This document shows positions 57,064 to 64,000 of a DNA stretch of 64,000 bases, one piece after another. Position numbers and translations under genes: made by a program. The DNA lies in NCBI GenBank assembly GCA_963810485.1, contig CAWENQ010000003.1, forward strand, positions 372,001 to 436,000, written 5' to 3'. Source of the DNA: DATKFM01 sp963810485. Lineage in GTDB: Bacteria; Pseudomonadota; Alphaproteobacteria; Dongiales; Dongiaceae. Positions within the stretch are counted from its first letter, which is position 1. Each line of letters begins with the position of its first letter. The notes beneath the pieces are model-generated. The model was not told the DNA's origin, did not search any database, and saw only the letters and a list, made by a program, of their open reading frames with translations.

Positions 57064-57483
57064 ATGCTTCAACCGAGCAGAACCAAGTACCGCAAGGCCC
57101 ACAAGGGCCGCATCCATGGCACCGCCAAGGGTGGCTTCTCGCTGAACTTCGGCGCCTTCGGCCTGAAGGCCGTGGAGCCGGGCCGCGTCACCGCGCGCCA
57201 GCTGGAAGCCGCGCGCCGCGCCGTGACCCGCCACCTGAAGCGCGTCGGCCGCGTGTGGATTCGCGTGTTCCCGGACGTGCCGATCTCGCGCAAGCCCGCC
57301 GAAGTCCGCATGGGCAGCGGCAAGGGCAATCCGGAATATTGGGTGTGCCGCGTGCATCCCGGCCGCGTGATGTTCGAAATCGACGGCGTGCCGAGGGCGC
57401 TGGCGCAGGAGGCGTTCGACCTCGCCTCCGCGAAGCTGCCGATCAAGACCCGTTTCGTCGCCCGTCTGGGTGAGGGGAGCTAA
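57064..57483 (+). CDS. rplP: 50S ribosomal protein L16
   Basis: The 139-aa protein begins MLQPSRTKYRKAHKGRIHG and carries MGSGKGNPEYWVCRVHPGRV, the conserved basic loop near the A-site tRNA. It precedes rpmC by 3 bases. Confidence 0.98.
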   Translation: MLQPSRTKYRKAHKGRIHGTAKGGFSLNFGAFGLKAVEPGRVTARQLEAARRAVTRHLKRVGRVWIRVFPDVPISRKPAEVRMGSGKGNPEYWVCRVHPGRVMFEIDGVPRALAQEAFDLASAKLPIKTRFVARLGEGS

Positions 57484-57486
57484 GCC

Positions 57487-57684
57487 ATGAAAGCCGCGGA
57501 CCTCCGCACCAAGACCAGCGACCAGCTGAAGACCGAGCTCACGACGCTGCGGAAAGAGGCGTTCAATCTGCGCTTCCGCAAGGCGAGCGGGCAGCTCGAG
57601 AACACGGCGCGGGTGCGCCAGGTGCGTCGCGATATCGCGCGCATCAAGACCATGCTCAATGATTCGGCGCGCGCCGGCTCGTAG
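57487..57684 (+). CDS. rpmC: 50S ribosomal protein L29
   Basis: The 65-aa helical hairpin protein has LTTLRKEAFNLRFRKASGQL and a VRRDIARIKTML C-terminal helix. It lies at the tunnel exit next to L23. Confidence 0.97.
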   Translation: MKAADLRTKTSDQLKTELTTLRKEAFNLRFRKASGQLENTARVRQVRRDIARIKTMLNDSARAGS

Positions 57685-57695
57685 GAGATTCGAGA

Positions 57696-57947
57696 ATGCC
57701 CAAGAGAGTTCTGGAAGGCGTCGTCGTCAGCGACAAAATGCAGAAGACAATTGTCGTCCGCGTCGAGCGCCGCGTCATGGATCCGGTTTACGGCAAGTAT
57801 GTGCGCCGTTCCAAGAAGTACTCCGCCCATGACGAAGCGAATGTCTACAAGATCGGCGATCTCGTGCAGATCCGCGAATGCCGGCCGATCTCCAAGAGCA
57901 AGCGCTGGGAAGTGATTTCCGGCGGTCGCACGGTCAAGGCCGGCTGA
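57696..57947 (+). CDS. rpsQ: 30S ribosomal protein S17
   Basis: The 83-aa OB-fold protein begins MPKRVLEGVVVSDKMQKTIV and has the KIGDLVQIRECRPISKSKRW signature. It is the last gene of the S10 group before rplN. Confidence 0.98.
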   Translation: MPKRVLEGVVVSDKMQKTIVVRVERRVMDPVYGKYVRRSKKYSAHDEANVYKIGDLVQIRECRPISKSKRWEVISGGRTVKAG

Positions 57948-57974
57948 GCGGCATAGGGACGGGAGTATAGAACC

Positions 57975-58343
57975 ATGATCCAGATGCAGACGAACCTGGA
58001 AGTCGCCGATAACTCGGGAGCGCGCAGGGTGCAGTGCATCAAGGTGCTGGGCGGATCCAAGCGCAAATATGCGCAGGTGGGCGACATCATCGTCGTCTCC
58101 GTGAAGGAGGCGATTCCGCGCGGCCGCGTGAAGAAGGGCGACGTGCATCAGGCGGTTATCGTCCGCACGGCCTTTCCGATCCGCCGCACCGACGGCAGCC
58201 TGATCCGCTTCGACCGCAACGCGGCGGTGCTGATCAGCAAGCAGGGCGAGCCGATCGGTACGCGCATCTTCGGCCCGGTGACCCGCGAGCTCAGGGCCAA
58301 GAACTTCATGAAAATCATCTCTCTGGCGCCGGAAGTGCTGTGA
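57975..58343 (+). CDS. rplN: 50S ribosomal protein L14
   Basis: The 122-aa protein begins MIQMQTNLEVADNSGARRVQ and includes TRIFGPVTRELR. First gene of the spc operon; only 27 bases separate it from rpsQ, with no visible terminator or promoter, so S10 and spc are probably read together. Confidence 0.98.
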   Translation: MIQMQTNLEVADNSGARRVQCIKVLGGSKRKYAQVGDIIVVSVKEAIPRGRVKKGDVHQAVIVRTAFPIRRTDGSLIRFDRNAAVLISKQGEPIGTRIFGPVTRELRAKNFMKIISLAPEVL

Positions 58344-58374
58344 GCGACGGACAGATGACGGAGACAGTCTGAAC

Positions 58375-58698
58375 ATGGCAACGAAATTCAAGATCAAGAA
58401 GGGCGACCGCGTCGTCGTCATCACCGGCCGCGACAAGGGCAAGACCGGCGAGGTCCTGCGCGTGATCCGCGAGGAAAGCCGCGTCATCGTCCAGGGCGTC
58501 AATATCGTGAAGCGGCACACCAAGCCGTCGGCGGCCTCGACGGGCGGTGTCGTGGAAAAGGAAGCGGCGCTGCACATTTCCAATGTGGCGCATGTGGATC
58601 CCAAGACGAGCAAGCCAACGCGCGTCGGTTACAAGGTGCTCGACGGCGGCCGCAAAGTGCGGGTAGCGCGCAAGTCGGGCGAGACGATCGATCTCTGA
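58375..58698 (+). CDS. rplX: 50S ribosomal protein L24
   Basis: The 107-aa assembly initiator has the KOW motif KIKKGDRVVVITGRDKGKTG near its N terminus and RVGYKVLDGGRKVRVARKSG near its C terminus. It follows rplN by 31 bases. Confidence 0.98.
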   Translation: MATKFKIKKGDRVVVITGRDKGKTGEVLRVIREESRVIVQGVNIVKRHTKPSAASTGGVVEKEAALHISNVAHVDPKTSKPTRVGYKVLDGGRKVRVARKSGETIDL

Positions 58699-58709
58699 GG
58701 ATAGCGACA

Positions 58710-59249
58710 ATGACACGGTTGCATGAACATTATGAGAAAGTAGTGAAGCCCGCGATGATGCGCGAGTTCAGCTACAAGAACGCCATGGAAGTGCCGCAGC
58801 TCGACAAGATCGTCGTCAATATGGGCGTTGGCGAAGCTGTGGCCGATGGCAAGAAGATCAACACGGCGGTCAACGAGATGGCGGCGATTACCGGGCAGAA
58901 GCCGGTGATCACCAAGTCGCGCATGTCGATCGCGAACTTCAAGCTGCGCGAGAACCAGAACATCGGCTGCAAGGTCACGCTGCGCCGCGAGCGCATGTAC
59001 GAGTTCCTGGACCGGCTGATCAATGTGGCGTTGCCGCGCGTCCGCGACTTCCGCGGCGTGTCGCCGAAAAGTTTCGACGGGCGAGGCAACTACGCCCTGG
59101 GTCTCAAGGAGCAGATCGTGTTTCCGGAGATCGACTACGACAAGATTGAATCGGTACGCGGCATGGACATCATCATCGTCACGACGGCGAAGTCCGATGC
59201 CGAGGCCAGGGCCCTGCTGAAGGCCTTTGACATGCCGTTCACGAGCTGA
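58710..59249 (+). CDS. rplE: 50S ribosomal protein L5
   Basis: The 179-aa 5S-rRNA-binding protein shows LDKIVVNMGVGEAVADGKKI, GQKPVITKSRMSIANFKLRE and the end LLKAFDMPF. It follows rplX by 11 bases. Confidence 0.98.
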   Translation: MTRLHEHYEKVVKPAMMREFSYKNAMEVPQLDKIVVNMGVGEAVADGKKINTAVNEMAAITGQKPVITKSRMSIANFKLRENQNIGCKVTLRRERMYEFLDRLINVALPRVRDFRGVSPKSFDGRGNYALGLKEQIVFPEIDYDKIESVRGMDIIIVTTAKSDAEARALLKAFDMPFTS

Positions 59250-59269
59250 ACGGATCGCTGGAGGAATTT

Positions 59270-59575
59270 ATGGCGAAGACCAGCATGATCGAACGTAACA
59301 AGAAGCGCATCCGCCTGGCGAAGAAGTTCGCTGGACGGCGGGAGCGGCTGAAGACGATTGCCAATGACGATACGCTGCCGATGGAGCAGCGTTTCGCGGC
59401 ACGCCTGAAGCTGGCGGAGATTCCGCGCAACGCCGCGCCGGTGCGGCAGCATAACCGTTGCGAGCTGACCGGGCGTCCGCGCAGCTACTACCGGAAGTTC
59501 AGGGTTTCGCGCATTGCCTTGCGGCAGCTGGCCTCTACCGGCCAGATCCCGGGCATGGTCAAGTCGAGCTGGTAA
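59270..59575 (+). CDS. rpsN: 30S ribosomal protein S14 (zinc-free long form)
   Basis: The 101-aa protein carries CELTGRPRSYYRKFRVSRIA and ends GMVKSSW. It is the long, zinc-independent S14 type, lacking the CxxC pairs of the short form, as is usual in proteobacteria. Confidence 0.98.
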   Translation: MAKTSMIERNKKRIRLAKKFAGRRERLKTIANDDTLPMEQRFAARLKLAEIPRNAAPVRQHNRCELTGRPRSYYRKFRVSRIALRQLASTGQIPGMVKSSW

Positions 59576-59590
59576 GGGAGGTCGAGCAAT

Positions 59591-59989
59591 ATGTCGTTTT
59601 CCGATCCAGTGGGCGACTTGCTGACGCGCATCAGGAATGCGCAGAAGGCACGCTTGTCCAGCGTTCAAACCCCGGCGTCCAAGCTGCGCGGCAATGTGCT
59701 CGACGTGCTGAAGCGCGAGGGCTACATCCGCGACTACTCGCGCAGCGAGGAGCAGGCCGGCATGGCCGAGTTCAAAGTCGAGCTGAAGTATCACGATGGC
59801 GAACCGGTCATCCGCGAGATCAGCCGCATCTCCAAGCCCGGCCGCCGCGTGTACTCCAAGATCGCCGATCTGCCGCGCATCTATAACGGGCTGGGAATTT
59901 CCATCCTGTCGACGCCGCGCGGCGTGATGTCGGACACCGAGGCCCGCGCCGCCAATGTCGGCGGCGAAGTGCTGTGCCGGGTATACTAA
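59591..59989 (+). CDS. rpsH: 30S ribosomal protein S8
   Basis: The 132-aa protein begins MSFSDPVGDLLTRIRNAQKA and includes the GLGISILSTPRGVMSDTEAR signature near the end. S8 is the autogenous repressor of the spc operon in E. coli; no such site was identified here. Confidence 0.98.
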   Translation: MSFSDPVGDLLTRIRNAQKARLSSVQTPASKLRGNVLDVLKREGYIRDYSRSEEQAGMAEFKVELKYHDGEPVIREISRISKPGRRVYSKIADLPRIYNGLGISILSTPRGVMSDTEARAANVGGEVLCRVY

Positions 59990-60001
59990 GGAGCCGATGA
60001 G

Positions 60002-60535
60002 ATGTCTCGCGTAGGCAAGAACCCCGTGGCCGTGCCGAGCGGCGTCACAGTTGCGGTCGATGGCCGCATGGTGACCGCGAAGGGCAAGCTGGGCGAACTG
60101 AAGCTGAACCTGGGCGACCAGGTGACCGCGAAGCTTCAGGACGGCAAGCTCGTCGTTGCGCCGGTCAACGACACCAAGAAGGCGCGCATGCAGTGGGGCA
60201 CCACCCGCAACCTCATGCGCAACATGGTGCAAGGCGTTTCCCAGGGCTTCAAAAAGAACCTGGAGATCAACGGTGTTGGCTATCGCGCGGCGGTGCAGGG
60301 CAAGATGCTGCAGCTGCAGCTCGGCTACAGCCACGATGTCAACTATCCGATCCCCGAGGGGATCCAGATCAAGTGCGAGAAGCCGACCGCCATTTCCATT
60401 ACCGGCCATGACAAACAGAAGGTCGGGCAGGTGGCGGCTGAAATTCGCTCCTACCGCGGTCCCGAGCCCTACAAGGGCAAGGGCATCAAGTACGAGGGCG
60501 AGACGATCCTGCGTAAGGAAGGCAAGAAGAAGTAA
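60002..60535 (+). CDS. rplF: 50S ribosomal protein L6
   Basis: The 177-aa protein begins MSRVGKNPVAVPSGVTVAVD and has the C-terminal PEPYKGKGIKYEGETILRKE motif. It precedes rplR by 2 bases. Confidence 0.98.
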   Translation: MSRVGKNPVAVPSGVTVAVDGRMVTAKGKLGELKLNLGDQVTAKLQDGKLVVAPVNDTKKARMQWGTTRNLMRNMVQGVSQGFKKNLEINGVGYRAAVQGKMLQLQLGYSHDVNYPIPEGIQIKCEKPTAISITGHDKQKVGQVAAEIRSYRGPEPYKGKGIKYEGETILRKEGKKK

Positions 60536-60537
60536 CC

Positions 60538-60900
60538 ATGTCGAAGCCGAAGCAACTCTTCGAGCGGCGCTCAAAGCGCACGCGCACGCAAATCCGGCGC
60601 AAGGCGATCGGCCGCGCACGGCTCTCCGTATTCCGGTCGAGCAAGCATATCTATGCCCAGATCATCGACGATGTGAAGGGCACAACGCTCGCGGCCGCCT
60701 CCAGCGTCGACAAGGACCTGAAGGCGAAGCTGAAATCCGGTGCGAACATCGATGCCGCAAAGGAAGTCGGCAAGCTGGTCGCCGAGCGCGCGGTGAAAGC
60801 CGGGGTCAAGGACGTCGTCTTCGACCGCGGCGGCTATATGTATCATGGCCGGGTGAAAGCCCTGGCCGAAGGCGCCCGCGAAGGCGGGCTCTCGTTCTAG
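60538..60900 (+). CDS. rplR: 50S ribosomal protein L18
   Basis: The 120-aa 5S-rRNA binder shows RLSVFRSSKHIYAQIIDDVK and ends YHGRVKALAEGAREGGLSF. The start is 2 bases after the rplF stop. Confidence 0.98.
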   Translation: MSKPKQLFERRSKRTRTQIRRKAIGRARLSVFRSSKHIYAQIIDDVKGTTLAAASSVDKDLKAKLKSGANIDAAKEVGKLVAERAVKAGVKDVVFDRGGYMYHGRVKALAEGAREGGLSF

Positions 60901-60913
60901 AGGTTAGGGAAGC

Positions 60914-61495
60914 ATGGCCAAAGGACCCAGAGGTGAACGCCGCGACCGCGACCGCGATCGCGAGCGTCCGCGGGATCGTGACGAACCGGAGCTGATCGAG
61001 AAGCTGGTCAGCATCAACCGCGTCGCCAAAGTCGTGAAGGGCGGCCGGCGCTTCGGATTCGCGGCGCTGGTGGTCGTTGGCGACGGCCGCGGCCGAGTTG
61101 GCCATGGCGCCGGCAAGGCCCGCGAGGTGCCGGAGGCGATCCGCAAGGCGACCGAGCAGGCCAAGCGCTCGATGATCCGCGTGCCGCTGCGCGAGGGCCG
61201 CACGCTGCATCACGATGTGCGCGGCCATTTCGGCGCCGGCAAGGTCGTGTTCCGCGTCGCCGAACAGGGCACCGGCATCATCGCCGGCGGTCCGATCCGC
61301 GCCGTGTTCGAGGCGCTGGGCGTCCATGACGTGGTCGCCAAGTCGATCGGCACGTCCAACCCCCACAACATGGTCAAGGCGGCGTTCTCGGCCCTGACCA
61401 GCAGCAGTTCGCCCCGCTCGGTTGCGGCCCGCCGCGGCCGCAAGGTCAGCGATATTCTCGGTCGCCGCAGCGACGGCGCCGAGGCGACGGAGTAA
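60914..61495 (+). CDS. rpsE: 30S ribosomal protein S5
   Basis: The 193-aa protein has an Arg/Asp-rich alphaproteobacterial N-terminal extension (GERRDRDRDRERPRDRDEPE) before the conserved KGGRRFGFAALVVVGDGRGR and GAGKAREVPEAIRKA. It takes part in decoding accuracy and mRNA entry. Confidence 0.98.
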   Translation: MAKGPRGERRDRDRDRERPRDRDEPELIEKLVSINRVAKVVKGGRRFGFAALVVVGDGRGRVGHGAGKAREVPEAIRKATEQAKRSMIRVPLREGRTLHHDVRGHFGAGKVVFRVAEQGTGIIAGGPIRAVFEALGVHDVVAKSIGTSNPHNMVKAAFSALTSSSSPRSVAARRGRKVSDILGRRSDGAEATE

Positions 61496-61500
61496 GGATC

Positions 61501-61698
61501 ATGGCGGCAGCAAAGAAAGGCCGGGTCAAAGTCACCCAAATCGGCAGCCCGATCGGCCGCGAAAGCAGCCAGCGGGATACCTTGCGCGGCCTGGGCCTGA
61601 ACAAGATCAACCGGTCCCGGGAACTCGAGGATACGCCGTCCGTGCAGGGCATGATCGCCAAGGTCAGGCACCTGCTGCGGGTGGAATCTGTCGGCTGA
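61501..61698 (+). CDS. rpmD: 50S ribosomal protein L30
   Basis: The 65-aa protein begins MAAAKKGRVKVTQIGSPIG and includes RGLGLNKINRSRELEDTPSV. It is small but matches the family well. A 52-base gap separates it from rplO. Confidence 0.97.
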   Translation: MAAAKKGRVKVTQIGSPIGRESSQRDTLRGLGLNKINRSRELEDTPSVQGMIAKVRHLLRVESVG

Positions 61699-61750
61699 CT
61701 ACCTATTTAGATTAAGGACGACCGGCGCCAGGCCGGGAAGGAAGCAGGGT

Positions 61751-62236
61751 ATGAAACTCAATCAGCTCTCCGACAATGCCGGATCCCGCAAGTCGCGGAT
61801 GCGCGTCGGCCGCGGCATCGGCTCTACCAAGGGCAAGACGGCGGGACGCGGCGGCAAGGGCCAGACGGCCCGTACCGGCGTCCGCATCAAGGGTTTCGAA
61901 GGCGGCCAGATGCCCCTGCACATGCGCATGCCCAAGCGCGGCTTCAACAACATCTTCCGCCTGAAGCTGGTGGAGGTGAACATCGGCCGCCTGCAGACGG
62001 CGATCGACGCCGGGAAACTCGCCACGGGCGAGAAGATCGACGGCGCGGCCCTGGTGAAGGCCGGCGTTCTGCGCCGCGCGCGCGACGGCGTTCGCCTGTT
62101 GGGCAACGGCGAGTTGAAAGCCAAGATCCAAATCGAGGTCGCCGGCGCCTCCAAGTCCGCCATCGCGGCGGTGGAGAAGGCGGGCGGCCAGGTCATTGTC
62201 AATAAGCCGGCGGTCGAAGAACCCGCCAAGGCGTAA
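61751..62236 (+). CDS. rplO: 50S ribosomal protein L15
   Basis: The 161-aa protein starts MKLNQLSDNAGSRKSRMRVG, then the glycine-rich GRGIGSTKGKTAGRGGKGQT, MRMPKRGFNN and a C-terminal VEKAGGQVIVNK. It precedes secY by 15 bases. Confidence 0.98.
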   Translation: MKLNQLSDNAGSRKSRMRVGRGIGSTKGKTAGRGGKGQTARTGVRIKGFEGGQMPLHMRMPKRGFNNIFRLKLVEVNIGRLQTAIDAGKLATGEKIDGAALVKAGVLRRARDGVRLLGNGELKAKIQIEVAGASKSAIAAVEKAGGQVIVNKPAVEEPAKA

Positions 62237-62251
62237 CCCAGGAAAGCGCCC

Positions 62252-63583
62252 ATGGCGTCAGCAGCCGAGCAACTTGCCGCCACTATCAATTTCGGCGCCA
62301 TCGGCAAGGCGACCGAGCTGCGCAAGCGCATCCTGTTCACGCTGGGATGCCTGATCGTCTTCCGCCTGGGTACCTATCTGCCGCTGCCGGGCATCGACGC
62401 CCAGAATTATCTAGCCGCCTTCAATACGGTTTCCGGCGGCGTTCTCGGCATGCTGAATCTGTTTGCCGGCGGCGCCGTAGAGCGCATGTCGATCTTTGCG
62501 CTCAGCATTATGCCCTACATCTCGGCGTCGATCATCGTCCAATTGATGTCCGGTATTTCGCCGTCGCTGGAGGCCCTGAAGAAGGAAGGGCAGGCGGGCC
62601 GGCAGAAGCTCAATCAGTATACGCGCTACCTCACCGTGCTGCTCGCGACGTTCCAGTCCTTCGGCGTAGCGCGAGGCTTGCTAGGTTCTCAAGGGGTAGT
62701 GATCGGCGATCCATTCTGGTTCCAGATCAGCACGGTCGTCATCCTGACCGCCGGCACGATGTTCCTGATGTGGCTCGGCGAGCAGATCACGGCCCGCGGC
62801 ATCGGCAACGGCATCTCGCTGATCATCTTCTCGGGCATCGTGGCGAACCTGCCGATCTCGGCTGTCCAGACGCTCAATATGGGCGCCACCGGCTCTCTCG
62901 AGATGATCTGGATCATCGGCATCATCATCATGGTCGTTGCCGTCATCACCACGATCGTCTTCTTCGAGCGCGCCCAACGGCGCCTGCTGGTGCAATATCC
63001 GAAACGACAGGTCGGCCTGAAGATGTTCGGCGGCGAGAGCTCGCACCTGCCGCTGAAGCTCAACAGCTCGGGCGTCATTCCGCCGATCTTCGCCAGCTCC
63101 CTGCTGCTGCTGCCGCTGACCATCGTCGGCTTCAGCGGGCAATCCGGTCCGGGATTCCTTCAGCAGGTTTCGCTGTACCTATCCCATGGCAAGCCGCTCT
63201 ACATGCTGCTGTATGCCGGCTTGATCATCTTCTTTGCCTTCTTCTATACGGCGGTGGTGTTCAACCCCGCGGAGACGGCTGACAATCTCAAGAAGTATGG
63301 TGGCTTCATCCCGGGATACCGACCCGGCAAGCACACCGCTGATTATCTCGACTATGTGCTGACGCGGTTGACCATGGTGGGCTCACTGTATCTCGCGGGC
63401 GTGTGTCTGATCCCCGAGGCGCTGATTTCCTGGAAGTCGCTGCCGTTCTATTTCGGCGGCACCAGCCTGCTGATCGTCGTGTCCGTGACCATGGACACGG
63501 TGGCCCAGATACACTCCCATCTGATCGCCCACCAGTACGAAGGCCTGATCAAGAAAGCCAAGCTCAAAGGCCGCCGCGGATGA
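62252..63583 (+). CDS. secY: Preprotein translocase subunit SecY
   Basis: The 443-aa channel subunit of the Sec translocon has ten membrane helices. Landmarks are LFAGGAVERMSIFALSIMPY, LGEQITARGIGNGISLIIF and the C-terminal TSLLIVVSVTMDTVAQIHSH. Its stop codon overlaps the adk start (ATGA at 63580-63583). Confidence 0.99.
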   Translation: MASAAEQLAATINFGAIGKATELRKRILFTLGCLIVFRLGTYLPLPGIDAQNYLAAFNTVSGGVLGMLNLFAGGAVERMSIFALSIMPYISASIIVQLMSGISPSLEALKKEGQAGRQKLNQYTRYLTVLLATFQSFGVARGLLGSQGVVIGDPFWFQISTVVILTAGTMFLMWLGEQITARGIGNGISLIIFSGIVANLPISAVQTLNMGATGSLEMIWIIGIIIMVVAVITTIVFFERAQRRLLVQYPKRQVGLKMFGGESSHLPLKLNSSGVIPPIFASSLLLLPLTIVGFSGQSGPGFLQQVSLYLSHGKPLYMLLYAGLIIFFAFFYTAVVFNPAETADNLKKYGGFIPGYRPGKHTADYLDYVLTRLTMVGSLYLAGVCLIPEALISWKSLPFYFGGTSLLIVVSVTMDTVAQIHSHLIAHQYEGLIKKAKLKGRRG

Positions 63584-64000
63584 AGCTGATACTGCTGGGA
63601 CCGCCGGGGGCCGGGAAGGGCACCCAGGCGAAGCGGTTGGAGGATTTGCGCGGTCTCCGGCAGCTATCGACGGGCGACATGCTGCGGGCCGCCGTGCAGT
63701 CCGGCAGCGATGTCGGCAAAGAGGCCGATAAACTGATGAAAGCCGGGCAGCTGGTTCCGGACAGCATTGTGATCAGGATGATTGCCGATCGGGTTGACGG
63801 TCCGGATTGTGCGAAAGGCGTCATCCTCGACGGTTTTCCGCGCACGGTCGCCCAGGCCCAGGCGCTGGACGCGATGCTGGCCGAACGAGGCACGGGGCTG
63901 GATGCCGTCATCGAGATGGCCATCGATGACAAGGCCCTGGTCGACCGAATCTCCGGCCGCTTCACCTGCGGCAAATGTGGCGCCGTCTACCACAACTCCT
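63580..64000 (+). CDS. adk: Adenylate kinase, 5' part (truncated by window)
   Basis: The first ~140 codons are present: P-loop GPPGAGKGTQ at residues 7-16, LSTGDMLRAAV, and the LID region beginning CGKCGAVYHNS, which indicates the long form with Cys pairs typical of zinc-binding lids. The enzyme balances ATP, ADP and AMP. It is coupled to secY by a 4-base overlap, the usual spc-operon end. The remainder lies past the right edge. Confidence 0.97.
   Translation, partial: MKLILLGPPGAGKGTQAKRLEDLRGLRQLSTGDMLRAAVQSGSDVGKEADKLMKAGQLVPDSIVIRMIADRVDGPDCAKGVILDGFPRTVAQAQALDAMLAERGTGLDAVIEMAIDDKALVDRISGRFTCGKCGAVYHNS

Overview
The window reads as chromosomal DNA of a GC-rich alphaproteobacterium, plausibly Rhodospirillales-like. 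This rests on the order tRNA-Tyr, tRNA-Gly, tuf, tRNA-Trp, secE, nusG, rplKAJL, rpoBC followed directly by the str, S10 and spc operons, on long-form S14, and on the flanking polyamine and one-carbon genes. No phage, transposon, CRISPR array or rRNA gene was seen.

Layout. 1-5.6 kb: the end of a glxB-like amidotransferase, then glxC, glxD and a type III glutamine synthetase relative (glnT, or gmaS of the N-methylglutamate pathway), followed by formate-tetrahydrofolate ligase; this looks like nitrogen/one-carbon metabolism. 5.6-8.3 kb: a small lytic-transglycosylase-like protein, an SDR enzyme and a membrane EEP-family phosphatase. 8.3-18.4 kb: polyamine and arginine-derivative metabolism (aguB, spuC-like aminotransferase, glutamate-polyamine ligase, arginine-deiminase-like hydrolase, puuB-like oxidase, DMT transporter), interrupted at 11.1-13.5 kb by an unusual operon of an Lgt-like membrane transferase, a radical-SAM protein resembling tetraether/membrane-spanning lipid synthases and a small membrane protein. 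18.4-23.8 kb: two VOC proteins, a PQQ alcohol dehydrogenase with a lanthanide-type Asp-Tyr-Asp motif, its cytochrome c, a flavodoxin-like protein and a bestrophin. 23.9-27.2 kb: alanine dehydrogenase, an omega-aminotransferase and an XRE-cupin regulator, all heavily frame-broken. 27.2-34.5 kb: VOC, LysE exporter, a SAM-cyclase-AAA-TPR signalling protein, an ATP-grasp protein, an EF-hand protein and rlmB. 34.6-64 kb: translation and transcription machinery, ending inside adk.

An overriding feature is scattered single-base frameshifts, mostly insertions, including two in the essential rpoC. They are most simply sequence-consensus errors, and they cluster in 11.1-13.2 kb and 23.9-27.1 kb. I therefore describe the broken genes as what they would encode once repaired, and treat pseudogenisation as the less likely reading.

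The most interesting biology is the Lgt-like/radical-SAM/small-membrane-protein operon, a candidate lipid-modification system. Next is the predicted lanthanide-dependent dehydrogenase module.
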